DNA of 53,646 bases from Bacteroidales bacterium (GTDB lineage: Bacteria > Bacteroidota > Bacteroidia > Bacteroidales > GWA2-32-17). A program made the translations under genes and the position numbers. The notes under the pieces are model-generated. The model had not been told where the DNA came from. It saw only the letters and a list, made by a program, of their open reading frames with translations, and searched no databases. Every line of letters starts with the position of its first letter. Position 1 is the first letter of the stretch. Of the stretch, positions 1 through 8,595 are shown in pieces. Location of the stretch: NCBI GenBank assembly GCA_026416095.1, contig JAOAFV010000037.1, positions 1 to 53,646 of the forward strand. The letters are read 5' to 3'.

Positions 1-195
1 TTGGAAGCCTTGGGTTAAGATATTGTTAGTGGAATAAAAAGAAAGAATAACAGGTTCGCCTATTGTGGAGTAGATTTTTATAGGATTAGATTCGTTGTAA
101 ACACCACCAGCTGATATCACTGAGGGGGTAATACTTTGAGATAATGTACTTATAAAAAGTAATAAAAATAAATCGACTAAATAATAAGTTTTCAT
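1..195 (-). CDS. Secreted T9SS-associated protein, N-terminal part (runs off left edge)
   Basis: The reverse strand reads an open frame of 65 codons from an ATG at 195 to the window edge. It begins with a hydrophobic segment typical of a signal peptide (MKTYYLVDLFLLLFISTLSQ). After it come VISAGG, STIGEP and LTQGF in order. This spacing is a pattern I know from short Bacteroidota surface proteins that carry a C-terminal T9SS sorting domain further on. The C terminus is outside the window, so the sorting domain cannot be confirmed. A -7 box (TAACTTTG) lies 19 bases upstream. The function is not known; an exported cell-surface protein is the safe reading. Confidence 0.7.
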   Translation of the reverse strand, partial: MKTYYLVDLFLLLFISTLSQSITPSVISAGGVYNESNPIKIYSTIGEPVILSFYSTNNILTQGFQ

Positions 196-214
196 AAAAA
201 CATAAAATTTTATA

Positions 215-222
215 CAAAGTTA
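215..222 (-). promoter_or_regulatory. Bacteroidota -7 promoter box
   Basis: The reverse strand reads TAACTTTG, an exact match to TAnnTTTG, 19 bases before the ATG at 195. I see no clear -33 TTTG. Confidence 0.5.
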
Positions 223-304
223 TTATAAAAAATTAAATAAAAAAAAAAATATTTTTTAGTTAGTTAGAAATGTATTTTATTTGCATTATAATAAAAAATT
301 ACTT

Positions 305-3124
305 ATGAAATACTTAAGTGTTAGTTTGATTAGTATTTTGACGACCTACTTAGTGTGGTCGCAAAATTTTGATGAGAATCAACTTGTTCCAATTGATAAG
401 GAAATAAAATATGGTAAGTTAGATAATGGATTAGTGTATTATATAAAAAGAAATTTAAAACCCGAAAAGAGGATTGAATTACGTCTTGCAGTAAATGCAG
501 GGTCTATTTTGGAAACGGATGAACAACAAGGTTTAGCACATTTTTGTGAACACATGTGTTTTAATGGCACGAAGAATTTTCCGAAGAATGAATTAATAAA
601 TGTTATTGAAAGAATGGGCATTAAATTTGGGCCCGATTTAAATGCTTATACGAGTTTTGATGAAACTGTGTACATGCTAAAGGTGCCTACTGATCAGCCC
701 GATTTAATTGAAAAAGGATTTCAGATACTTGAAGAGTGGGCACATCTTGTTACTTTTGATGGTAAGGAAATAGAAAAAGAGAGAGGAGTAATACTTGAAG
801 AATGGCGTCTTGGGCTTGGAGCTGAAGATAGAATGCGTAAGAAGGCATTTCCAATAATATTTAAAGGTTCAAAATATGCCGAAAGGATTCCTATTGGTAA
901 ACCTGAAATCATTAAGAATTTCAAGCACGAAACATTAATTAATTTCTATAAAGATTGGTATCGTCCAGATTTAATGGCAGTGGTTGTAGTAGGTGACATT
1001 GATGTTAGTTATGCTGAAGAGAAAATAAAAAAACATTTTTCAGCAATAAAAAATCCACCTAATCCTAAAAAACGAGAAACGTTTGATATTCCCGACAATA
1101 AGGAACCACTTATAAGTATTCAGTCTGATCCAGAAGCAACTTCGAGTACCGTATCAATAATGATAAAGCACCCAAAAAAGAATATACAATACATAGGCGA
1201 TTATAAAAATTACTTTATCACACAATTAGTAACGGAAATGATAAATGCACGTTTAGACGAAATTGAAAAAAGTCCTGAATGTCCCTACATTATGAGTGGC
1301 GTTTATTATGGTAACTTTCTTGCAAGAACTAAAGATGCTTTTACCGCTTATGCAATGGCAAAAGAAAATCAAATAGAAAATTCTCTTGAAATTTTGTTAA
1401 CAGAAATTGAAAGAGCTCGAAGATATGGTTTTACTCAGGGAGAAATAGATAGAAAGAAATCTGACATTTTAAAGGATTACGAAATAAGAGCAAAAGAATA
1501 CGATAAAACTGAATCTGCTAATATAGCAATGAAGTGTGTATATCATTACTTAGCGAAAAATCCAATACCTTCTGCTCAAGATGAATATGATTATGCAAAG
1601 TATTTTATTCCTCAAATAACTCTTGATGATGTAAACACCAAAATAAAAGAATTCATAAAAGAAGATAATATAATTGTAATGATAACAGCACCACAAAAAG
1701 AAAATATTAAAATACCAACAGAAACCGATGTTTTATCGATATTTGAAAAAGTAAAGAAGAGCGAAATTAAAGCATATGAAGACAAAAATATTGATAAACC
1801 ATTCATAAATGAAACCTTAACTCCTGCAAATATTATATCGACCATAAAAAATGAACAATTTGGAATTACTGAATATACACTTTCCAATAATGTTAAAGTA
1901 ATTGTGAAACCTACCGATTTTAAGAATAATGAAATTCAGTTTTCTTCGTTTGGCTTGGGTGGTATTTCTTTAGCTTCAGATGAAGATGTTTTGAATGCAA
2001 TGTATGCTCCATCAATAGTAGATGAAATGGGGTTAAGCGAGTTTAGTCAAACTGACATAAAAAAGAAACTTTCTGGAAAAGACATTCAGATATATCCTTT
2101 TGCCGATGAATTGAAGCAAGGAGTGAAAGGAAAATGTGCCCCCGCCGACTTAGAAACAACTATGCAATTAATTTATTTATATTACACTAAACCTCGCAAA
2201 AGCGAAGATGAATTTAAATCTTTTATTTCTAAAACTAAAAATCAATTTAAATTTTTGCGAAATAACCCTCGTTTTAGTTTTGTAGAAAAATTTTATAAGT
2301 TAGTTACCCAAAATAATCCACGTAAAATAATAATACCTACCGACGAGCAGCTCGAAAAAGTTACCATAGATAAAGTATTAAGTTTTTACAATTCTGTTTT
2401 CGGAAATGCTAACGATGTAAAATTCTTTTTTGTTGGTAATATTAAAGAAGAAGAGTTTTTACCTTTAGCACAAAAGTATCTTGGAAACTTGCCTTCGTCG
2501 CAAGAAAAGTTAATCTGGCGTGATGTTTCTCCTACCTTTCCGTCGGGAATAGTTAATGAAACAGTTTATAAAGGTATAGAAGAGCAAGGATTTGTTGGAA
2601 TTGCTTTTAAATCTAAATTTGAATGGACGTATGAAAATCAAATAAAAGCAAACATGATGTTTCAGATATTGCAAATTATGTTAAGAGAAAACATAAGAGA
2701 AAAAGAAGGTGGAACTTATGGTGTTCAAGTCCAAGGTCAGATTGATAAATATCCTAAACCAGAATTACAGTTGTATGTAATTTTTGGATGTGAGCCTAAA
2801 AAACAAGATAAATTGTCTTCTATAGTATTTAAACAAATATCATTACTGCAAAAAAAAGGTCCTTCTGAAGATAATCTTAACAAAGTTAAAGAGCAATTAA
2901 AACGTGAGTTTGAAGTTAATATGAAAGAAAACAAATGGTGGCTATCAAGATTGGAAAATTCATATTTTTTAGATTTTAAACTTATTAATCAAGACGAATA
3001 TAACAAGCTTATTAATTCGGTAACTGCTGATGAAATTAAAAATTATGCAATTAAATACATCAATCTAAATAATTATGTGAAAGTATACTTAAAACCTGAA
3101 AAATCTCAAAAAAATGAAAAATAA
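305..3124 (+). CDS. M16 family zinc metallopeptidase (PqqL/pitrilysin-like)
   Basis: A protein of about 939 residues with a signal-peptide-like N terminus ending near SQN. The inverted zinc motif HFCEH (H79, E82, H83) is followed about 76 residues later by the third ligand Glu in ERGVILEE, the classic M16 layout. Length and the repeated peptidase/inactive-domain architecture fit the roughly 940-residue periplasmic M16 proteases of Bacteroidota. It probably degrades peptides in the periplasm or at the outer membrane. I chose the ATG at 305 over the TTG at 281 because it starts directly at the signal peptide. It overlaps the next gene by 11 bases, so the two are likely co-transcribed. Substrate unknown. 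Confidence 0.9.
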   Translation: MKYLSVSLISILTTYLVWSQNFDENQLVPIDKEIKYGKLDNGLVYYIKRNLKPEKRIELRLAVNAGSILETDEQQGLAHFCEHMCFNGTKNFPKNELINVIERMGIKFGPDLNAYTSFDETVYMLKVPTDQPDLIEKGFQILEEWAHLVTFDGKEIEKERGVILEEWRLGLGAEDRMRKKAFPIIFKGSKYAERIPIGKPEIIKNFKHETLINFYKDWYRPDLMAVVVVGDIDVSYAEEKIKKHFSAIKNPPNPKKRETFDIPDNKEPLISIQSDPEATSSTVSIMIKHPKKNIQYIGDYKNYFITQLVTEMINARLDEIEKSPECPYIMSGVYYGNFLARTKDAFTAYAMAKENQIENSLEILLTEIERARRYGFTQGEIDRKKSDILKDYEIRAKEYDKTESANIAMKCVYHYLAKNPIPSAQDEYDYAKYFIPQITLDDVNTKIKEFIKEDNIIVMITAPQKENIKIPTETDVLSIFEKVKKSEIKAYEDKNIDKPFINETLTPANIISTIKNEQFGITEYTLSNNVKVIVKPTDFKNNEIQFSSFGLGGISLASDEDVLNAMYAPSIVDEMGLSEFSQTDIKKKLSGKDIQIYPFADELKQGVKGKCAPADLETTMQLIYLYYTKPRKSEDEFKSFISKTKNQFKFLRNNPRFSFVEKFYKLVTQNNPRKIIIPTDEQLEKVTIDKVLSFYNSVFGNANDVKFFFVGNIKEEEFLPLAQKYLGNLPSSQEKLIWRDVSPTFPSGIVNETVYKGIEEQGFVGIAFKSKFEWTYENQIKANMMFQILQIMLRENIREKEGGTYGVQVQGQIDKYPKPELQLYVIFGCEPKKQDKLSSIVFKQISLLQKKGPSEDNLNKVKEQLKREFEVNMKENKWWLSRLENSYFLDFKLINQDEYNKLINSVTADEIKNYAIKYINLNNYVKVYLKPEKSQKNEK

Positions 3125-3749
3125 ACTTTTGGATATAATTGTTGCAATAATTGCTTTTGTATGTTTGGTAAATCTTATTATGCTTATTGTTTTGATCAAA
3201 AAAAATAGAAGTGAAAAAAAATTTTCGGATACAAAAACTATAATTTTAGCGCCCAGCGATAGTACAAATGCCATAGGTTTTAATATTGCTGTGATTGATG
3301 TTGATTCATTATTAAGAAATTATAAGTTTTATAAGGAACTTGAAAGTAAGCTTATTTTAAAACAAAAATCTTTAGAAGCCGATTTACAAAAACAAATGGC
3401 AAACTTTGAAAAAGAAGTCCAAGATTTTCAAAGAAAAGCCCAAACTGGTAGTTTTATATCGCAAGAAAGTGCAAAAATGCAAGAACAGGCATTATATGAA
3501 AAGCAACAAGATTTAATAAACAAAAGAGATGAATATTCGAAGCAGATGATAGAAGAACATCAAAAAGTTGAAAAACAATTGTACGATACAATTATTTCTG
3601 TTTTAAAAGCTTATAATTACGATAAAAAATATTCTGTAATAATAAATAAATCTTCGTTACTTATTGCGAGCGATTATCTTGAAATTACCGATACTGTATT
3701 GCAAATATTGAACGATAGATATGATAAATGGGCTATAAAGAGAAAGTAA
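3114..3749 (+). CDS. OmpH/Skp-like periplasmic chaperone, membrane-anchored
   Basis: 211 residues. Residues 7-28 form one hydrophobic anchor, followed by a short linker and then an OmpH-like start (IAVIDVDSLLRNYKFYKELE). The middle, about residues 75-150, is a long charged Lys/Glu/Gln-rich coiled coil like the Skp tentacle, and the C-terminal part returns to short beta-like sequence. The family binds unfolded outer-membrane proteins in the periplasm. The retained N-terminal anchor rather than a cleaved signal is common in Bacteroidota forms. It overlaps both neighbours (11 and 22 bases), which suggests a three-gene transcript with the M16 protease and a glycosyltransferase. Confidence 0.8.
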   Translation: MKNKLLDIIVAIIAFVCLVNLIMLIVLIKKNRSEKKFSDTKTIILAPSDSTNAIGFNIAVIDVDSLLRNYKFYKELESKLILKQKSLEADLQKQMANFEKEVQDFQRKAQTGSFISQESAKMQEQALYEKQQDLINKRDEYSKQMIEEHQKVEKQLYDTIISVLKAYNYDKKYSVIINKSSLLIASDYLEITDTVLQILNDRYDKWAIKRK

Positions 3750-4999
3750 ACTATCTTAAAAATTACATTACACAAAATAATTTAAGCCCGCACATTAAAG
3801 ATAAACCAGCAGATGGATTAAAAATTATTGTTGTTATTCCAGCTTATAACGAAGACAAATTATTTGATACATTAAAGTCTATACATGATTGTGAGCCTAC
3901 TAATTGTGATGTAGAAGTTATTATAGTTTTAAATTCCTCTGATGAGGAAAACGAAGAAGTTTTAAAATTACATAAAGAAATAAAAGAAAATTTTGCAAAG
4001 TGGAGCTTAGAGCTTAATAAAGAAAAGTTAAAATTTTTCTTAATAAATAAGGAATTTATACCCAGAAAAGAAATAGGAGTGGGGTATGCAAGAAAGGTAG
4101 GTATGGACGAAGCTTGTTTAAGGTTTTTAGTTTCTGGCAATTATGATGGTTCAATTGTAAGCCTTGATGCAGATTGCACTGTTAGCAGGAATTATTTAAA
4201 AGAAATAGAAAACTTATTTAGCAATAATAAAATTATTGGTTGTAACATACGATTTGAACATGAAGTAGAGGGCGAAAATTTTGGCAAAGATATTTATAAT
4301 GCCATAATTCAATACGAACTCTATTTACATTATTTTGTAATTGCTCTTAAATATATTGGGTATCCTTATTACTATCATACAATAGGTTCTGCTTTTGCTG
4401 TTAGAGCATATATATATGCTCAACAAGGTGGTATGAACAAAAAACAAGGTGGCGAAGATTTTTATTTTTTGCAAAAATTATTTCCACTTGAAAATTTTAA
4501 AGTAATAAAAAATGCTATAGTTTATCCTTCGCCACGTTTATCGTTCAGAGTACCTTTTGGAACTGGAATTACACTAAATAAGATAATAAAACAATCGAAC
4601 AATAGGTATTATGTTTATAATTTTAAGGCTTTTAATGATTTAAAAAGTTTCTTTGATTGTGTTGATAATATCTTTTACGAACAAAATTTTTTGTTCGTCA
4701 ATAAGCTTTCTGAGAGTCTTGTAATGTTTTTAAAAACAAATGAATATGAAGAAAGATTAAATGAAATTTTAAAAAATACTGCTTCTATAAATACTTTCAA
4801 AAAAAGATTTTTTAGATGGTTTAATACCTTTTTAATTATAAAATTTTTGAATGAATCGCACAAATATTATTATCAGAAACAATATATTTTGGAATCTATG
4901 AAGAATTTATTGAGTTCTTTATCACTAAAGCCACCAATAAACGACAGCTTATCATTGTTAAAATATGTTAGAAACTATGTGTACGAAAAATTGTATTGA
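3728..4999 (+). CDS. Family 2 glycosyltransferase
   Basis: 423 residues. An N-terminal GT-A fold is visible: VVIPAYNE near residue 36 begins the nucleotide-sugar site, and SLDADCTVS near residue 145 supplies a DxD-like metal motif. GGEDFYFLQKL around residue 238 resembles the ED motif of GT2 catalytic domains. The C-terminal 150 residues are charged and have no recognisable domain. No transmembrane helices are obvious, so it is probably a cytoplasmic or peripheral enzyme for surface glycans. It starts 22 bases inside the OmpH-like gene and ends 25 bases inside convergent thiD. Acceptor and donor are unknown. Confidence 0.82.
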   Translation: MGYKEKVNYLKNYITQNNLSPHIKDKPADGLKIIVVIPAYNEDKLFDTLKSIHDCEPTNCDVEVIIVLNSSDEENEEVLKLHKEIKENFAKWSLELNKEKLKFFLINKEFIPRKEIGVGYARKVGMDEACLRFLVSGNYDGSIVSLDADCTVSRNYLKEIENLFSNNKIIGCNIRFEHEVEGENFGKDIYNAIIQYELYLHYFVIALKYIGYPYYYHTIGSAFAVRAYIYAQQGGMNKKQGGEDFYFLQKLFPLENFKVIKNAIVYPSPRLSFRVPFGTGITLNKIIKQSNNRYYVYNFKAFNDLKSFFDCVDNIFYEQNFLFVNKLSESLVMFLKTNEYEERLNEILKNTASINTFKKRFFRWFNTFLIIKFLNESHKYYYQKQYILESMKNLLSSLSLKPPINDSLSLLKYVRNYVYEKLY

Positions 5000-5742
5000 T
5001 TATTCACTTTAGTGTAATATTTTATAATGTATTGTGTAGCTAATTTAGTAGCTTTAATAAGTGGAAGACCATTGGCAAGATTGCAAGCTAAGGCAGTAGA
5101 AAATGTACAACCTGTTCCATGAGTATACTTAAAGTTTAAACGTTTATGTTTGATTTGAGTAATTTTATTACTTTCTATGATATAGTCAGTTACTATCTTG
5201 TTATTTATATTTAAATGCCCTCCTTTTAAAATTACCACAATATTATAATCTCTGCACAGTTTTTTAATATTTTCCACGCTTTTGGCAATACTTTTAATTT
5301 TGCTACCAAGAATTTCTTCAACTTCGTACTTATTTGGCGTTAAAATAGTTATATAATTAATCAGCGATTTTAATAATTCTGAGTAGCTTGTTTTTAAAAA
5401 TGTGTACCCACTTGAAGAATTTAAGATAGGATCGAATATTACAGGTATTTTTTTATCTACTTTTTTTAAAAACTTTTTTATTTCTGTTATTTGAAAATTA
5501 TTATTTATTACTCCAATTTTAATAGCGTCTATTTTGAAATTTTGAAAAATAAAATTTAATTGTTTTTTAAAAAAGCAATTAGGTATTTCACAGTGTGTTT
5601 CTACTTTATTAAAAGTTTGTAAAGTAATAGAAGTAACACACGTTATTGGCCAACAATTATGGTCGTGAATTACCTTAATATCTTGATTAATACCAGCTCC
5701 ACTAGAACTATCGGTGGCAGCAATGGTGAGTATAGTTTTCAT
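4975..5742 (-). CDS. thiD: Hydroxymethylpyrimidine/phosphomethylpyrimidine kinase
   Basis: 255 residues of ribokinase-fold ThiD. It phosphorylates HMP and then HMP-P to give HMP-PP, the pyrimidine half of thiamine. The N terminus TILTIAATDSSSGAGINQD is the family signature around the HMP site. LTPNKYEVEEILG and KGGH follow, and the C-terminal anion-hole motif THGTGCTFSTALA contains the catalytic Cys/Asp-type loop. It is the last gene of the TPP-riboswitch operon, 10 bases after thiC. Its 3' end overlaps the convergent glycosyltransferase by 25 bases, leaving no room for a separate terminator. Confidence 0.95.
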   Translation of the reverse strand: MKTILTIAATDSSSGAGINQDIKVIHDHNCWPITCVTSITLQTFNKVETHCEIPNCFFKKQLNFIFQNFKIDAIKIGVINNNFQITEIKKFLKKVDKKIPVIFDPILNSSSGYTFLKTSYSELLKSLINYITILTPNKYEVEEILGSKIKSIAKSVENIKKLCRDYNIVVILKGGHLNINNKIVTDYIIESNKITQIKHKRLNFKYTHGTGCTFSTALACNLANGLPLIKATKLATQYIIKYYTKVNNQYNFSYT

Positions 5743-5752
5743 GGTAGAGTTG

Positions 5753-7027
5753 TTATTTTACTAGTTTGTCGGTTTTATAAGCGCAAAGAGATCCACATAT
5801 AGAGCAATATTCACCAATAAATTTATTTTCGTAACGTCTTTTTCGTGCTAATTCAGGATCAATAACATATTTAAACATTTCATCCCAATTAAGTTCATAT
5901 CGATACTTTGAAACCATGTAATCTCTTTCTATTTCAGATTTTATTCCTTTTACAATATTAGCTGCGTGTGCAGCTATTTTACTTGCTATAACTCCTTGTT
6001 TCACATCTTCTACGGTGGGCAAAGTAAGATGTTCGGCGGGTGTAACATAGCATAAAAAATCGGCACCAGCAACTGCTGCAATTGTACCTCCAATTGCTCC
6101 TACAATGTGATCGTAACCTGGAGCAATGTCGGTAACTAAAGGGCCTAAAACATAAAATGGTGCATTTTTAGTAACTTTTTTCATTATTTTAACATTAGCT
6201 TCAATTTCGTCAAGTGGCATATGACCTGGCCCTTCAACCATAACCTGAACATTGTGTTCTCTAGCTCTTTCTACTAACTCTCCTAAAACTAATAATTCGG
6301 CTAATTGTCCTCTATCTGAAGCATCGGCACATGCTCCTGGTCTAAGCCCGTCTCCTAAGCTTATTGTAACATCGTATTCGTAACAAATATCAAGTATTTT
6401 ATCATAGTGCTCGTATAGGGGGTTTTCTTTATTATTTTTTAGTATCCATGTTTTAAGAATTGAACCACCACGACTAACGATACCACAAACTCTCGGATCT
6501 TTTTGTAGGTAGCTTAGTGATGTTTTAGTAACGCCGCAATGTAAAGTCATAAAATCAACCCCAAGTTGAGCTTGGTATTCAATTTCTTTTAAAATATCGT
6601 CTATTGTTATTTCAGATAAATCACGATTATTTCTTATGTATTTTGTTGCTACTGCATATATAGGTACAGTACCCACAGGTACAGTACTTTTTTCGATTAT
6701 TGTTTTTAATATTAAATGTAAATCGCCACCTGTTGATAAATCCATAATTGTGTCGGCACCGTATTTAATTGCAGTATTTAGTTTATCAAGTTCTATATTT
6801 ATGTTGTTGCAAATTTCTGATGTTCCAATATTTGCATTAATTTTTGTTTTTAAACCTTTACCAATTCCACATGGCGAAACTACATGATTTTTATTTTTAG
6901 GTATAACAACTTGGCCTTCTTTAATAAGGTCCATTAAATTAGGTAGGTCTATATTTTCACTTTTTGCAACTTGTTCTATTTCTTTTGTTATTACTCCTTT
7001 CTTTGCGTATTCTAATTGAGTACTCAT
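5753..7027 (-). CDS. thiC: Phosphomethylpyrimidine synthase ThiC
   Basis: 424 residues, the short form without the N-terminal domain of the E. coli-type enzyme. ThiC is a radical-SAM enzyme that rearranges aminoimidazole ribotide to HMP-P. Visible motifs are IGTSEICNNINIELDK, DTIMDLSTGGDLH, LHCGVTKTS, SLGDGLRPG and MVEGPGHMPLDEI. The C-terminal cluster motif reads CSICGSLC (Cys-x2-Cys-x3-Cys), one residue shorter than the E. coli-type Cys-x2-Cys-x4-Cys. I believe this is normal for short anaerobe/archaeal-like forms, but it should be checked by alignment. It lies between thiE (3-base gap) and thiD. The oxygen-sensitive cluster fits an anaerobic lifestyle. Confidence 0.96.
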   Translation of the reverse strand: MSTQLEYAKKGVITKEIEQVAKSENIDLPNLMDLIKEGQVVIPKNKNHVVSPCGIGKGLKTKINANIGTSEICNNINIELDKLNTAIKYGADTIMDLSTGGDLHLILKTIIEKSTVPVGTVPIYAVATKYIRNNRDLSEITIDDILKEIEYQAQLGVDFMTLHCGVTKTSLSYLQKDPRVCGIVSRGGSILKTWILKNNKENPLYEHYDKILDICYEYDVTISLGDGLRPGACADASDRGQLAELLVLGELVERAREHNVQVMVEGPGHMPLDEIEANVKIMKKVTKNAPFYVLGPLVTDIAPGYDHIVGAIGGTIAAVAGADFLCYVTPAEHLTLPTVEDVKQGVIASKIAAHAANIVKGIKSEIERDYMVSKYRYELNWDEMFKYVIDPELARKRRYENKFIGEYCSICGSLCAYKTDKLVK

Positions 7028-7030
7028 AAG

Positions 7031-7654
7031 TTATTTTTTATCATGAATTATATCTAATATTTTTTTTAATTTATCTTCAAATTCACTAATATTTTTTGAT
7101 TCCATGAAGTATCTAACCATGCAAAAATTTTTTACTCCAGTAGTTAATATTTTATCTAGGTTGTAATCAAATATTCCTCCTATAGCAACCAAAGGTTTAT
7201 TATTCATTAGTTTAACAGCCTTTTTTAAATTACTTAATCCTACTTCCTTATAGGAAGGTTTGGTTGGAGTTTTAAATATAGGGCCAAAAGCATAATAATT
7301 ATAATTTTTTGTTAAACTTTCTTTAAGTTGTTTTATCGAGTGGTTTGAAATACCAATTTTTATTTTTTTATTTATTCGTCTAATATCTTCGTAAGCAATG
7401 TCGTCTTGACCTATGTGAATGTAGTCGGCATTTACAATTGTTGCAATGTCAAGACGATCATTAACTACAAAATTTGTATCGGTATTGTTAGTTATTTTTC
7501 TTATATCTTTTGCTATTTTAATAATCTCTTTATCGGGTATACTTTTTTCGCGTAATTGTATCATTTTAATTTTATACTTAACACATACTTCAGCAATTTT
7601 GGTATGTTTAATTATAGGATTTGTTATAATTATGTACAAACCAAAGTTATTCAT
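7031..7654 (-). CDS. thiE: Thiamine-phosphate synthase
   Basis: 207 residues, TIM-barrel ThiE. It joins HMP-PP with thiazole phosphate to make thiamine phosphate. Supporting motifs are IQLREKSIPDKEI near residue 33, VNDRLDIA near 83, HIGQDD near 95, the phosphate-binding YAFGPIFKTPTKPS near 137 and VAIGGI near 156. It starts 8 bases inside thi4 and is followed by thiC after 3 bases, so it is translationally coupled in the operon. Catalytic and pyrophosphate-binding regions look complete. Confidence 0.94.
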   Translation of the reverse strand: MNNFGLYIIITNPIIKHTKIAEVCVKYKIKMIQLREKSIPDKEIIKIAKDIRKITNNTDTNFVVNDRLDIATIVNADYIHIGQDDIAYEDIRRINKKIKIGISNHSIKQLKESLTKNYNYYAFGPIFKTPTKPSYKEVGLSNLKKAVKLMNNKPLVAIGGIFDYNLDKILTTGVKNFCMVRYFMESKNISEFEDKLKKILDIIHDKK

Positions 7655-8420
7655 TCTTAATAAGGGTTAGAATCAAATTAGCAACTTTTTCGCCCGATAA
7701 TAACATTCCACCAAATATTGGTCCCATTCTAAAGCTACCACATACACCATTAGCAGCCATTCCAGTAATGAATAATCCAGGATAAATTTCTTTTGTATTT
7801 TCAATTGTTGTTTTTTCGGCTTCTTCGGCAGAAAGGGAACGTTCTCCTTCAATTTTGCCACTAGGAGTATTAAGAATAACCTTGTTTTTCTTTTCAAGTA
7901 CTTTTGTTACCTCAGAATCGTGACCTGTAGCATCGATTACGTATTTTGCCATAACAATTAAAGGATCAACATGTAATTGCTCTCTATGAACAGGAGCCCA
8001 ATTAACAACAATTCCACAAACTTTATTATTTTTAAGTATAACATCTTCAATGGAGAAGCAATTAAAAATTGTAGCTCCGTTTTTTGTTGCATTATAAATT
8101 AAAGCCGATGTAGCATGTACTGAGTCGGCTGTATAAAGATTAAATTCGTATTGTTTATAACTTATTCCAAACATGTCGAGTAAGTGAGTTGCTTCTTTTT
8201 GTACAACTATTTGATTAAACATCATTGCTCCACCCCACATACCACCACCAGGAGCAAGTTTTCTTTCAAATATTCCTACTTTTACATTGTTATTAGCCAA
8301 AATAGCACCTGCAACTAATCCTGATGGCCCTGCTCCTACTATTGCAACATCTAAATCAATGCTATTGATTAATTTTTCGAAATATGTCTTTACAATGATC
8401 TCTGATATTTGCTTTTCCAT
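7647..8420 (-). CDS. thi4: Thi4-type thiazole synthase, His (sulfide-dependent) variant
   Basis: 257 residues. An FAD/NAD-type Rossmann motif (VGAGPSGLVAG) near residue 28 is followed by the Thi4 hallmark APGGGMWGGAMMFNQIVVQ. These features identify the ADP-thiazole synthase family, which builds the thiazole ring of thiamine from NAD and glycine. In yeast Thi4 one active-site Cys gives up its sulfur and the enzyme dies after one turnover. Here the equivalent site reads QLHVDP, with His150, as in methanogen enzymes that use free sulfide catalytically. It is the first gene after the TPP riboswitch and overlaps thiE by 8 bases. No thiS, thiF, thiG or thiH is present nearby, consistent with Thi4 replacing them. 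That this copy uses sulfide is inference from the residue. Confidence 0.92.
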   Translation of the reverse strand: MEKQISEIIVKTYFEKLINSIDLDVAIVGAGPSGLVAGAILANNNVKVGIFERKLAPGGGMWGGAMMFNQIVVQKEATHLLDMFGISYKQYEFNLYTADSVHATSALIYNATKNGATIFNCFSIEDVILKNNKVCGIVVNWAPVHREQLHVDPLIVMAKYVIDATGHDSEVTKVLEKKNKVILNTPSGKIEGERSLSAEEAEKTTIENTKEIYPGLFITGMAANGVCGSFRMGPIFGGMLLSGEKVANLILTLIKNE

Positions 8421-8460
8421 AATTTATTTTATTCTTTTTAGGTAGTATCTTAGAGAAAGT

Positions 8461-8525
8461 TGAGAATATATCTTGAACTCCCTTCGCAGGTATTACCCTG
8501 TTCAGGTTCAAAGGGTATATTCTCA
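8461..8525 (-). promoter_or_regulatory. Candidate riboswitch expression platform: 10-base anti-aptamer pairing
   Basis: The bases 8516-8525 inside the aptamer (reverse-strand UGAGAAUAUA, covering most of the conserved CUGAGA box) are perfectly complementary to 8461-8470 just downstream of P1 (reverse-strand UAUAUUCUCA). Pairing of the two would destroy the TPP site; ligand binding would free the downstream strand. I see no U-run terminator, so the control step is not clear; translation initiation of thi4 is the likelier target. Confidence 0.6.
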
Positions 8526-8552
8526 GCCTTCTACTAAGGCACCCCCGTTCAC
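8473..8552 (-). promoter_or_regulatory. TPP riboswitch (THI element)
   Basis: On the reverse strand the aptamer opens with P1 UGAAC (8551-8547), then GGGGGUGCC, a small P3 hairpin, the conserved GGCUGAGA core (pyrimidine site), CCUGAACAGG with UAAUACC, and the conserved GCGAAGGGA. It closes with GUUCA (8474-8478), the P1 partner. All core THI-box elements are present, so it should bind thiamine pyrophosphate and repress thi4-thiE-thiC-thiD. About 52 bases separate it from the thi4 start. The -7 box immediately upstream places the transcript start at or next to P1. Confidence 0.96.
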
Positions 8553-8555
8553 AAA

Positions 8556-8563
8556 CAAAAGTA
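8556..8563 (-). promoter_or_regulatory. -7 promoter box of the thiamine operon
   Basis: The reverse strand reads TACTTTTG, matching TAnnTTTG, ending 4 bases before the riboswitch P1 strand. The transcript would therefore begin directly with the aptamer. No clear -33 TTTG is seen in the A/T-run upstream. Confidence 0.6.
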
Positions 8564-8595
8564 TACATATATTTTTTTTTTTTTTATAACTTTTA

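Noticed and set aside
1612-1887. Antisense frame inside the M16 protease, and many similar antisense or shifted frames across the window
   Set aside because: They lie wholly within well-identified genes, have no homology-like motifs and fit the chance opening of frames in A/T-rich DNA.
8362-8568. Leftward 68-codon reading frame over the TPP riboswitch
   Set aside because: It overlaps the aptamer and the start of thi4 in another frame; the conserved bases are explained by the riboswitch.
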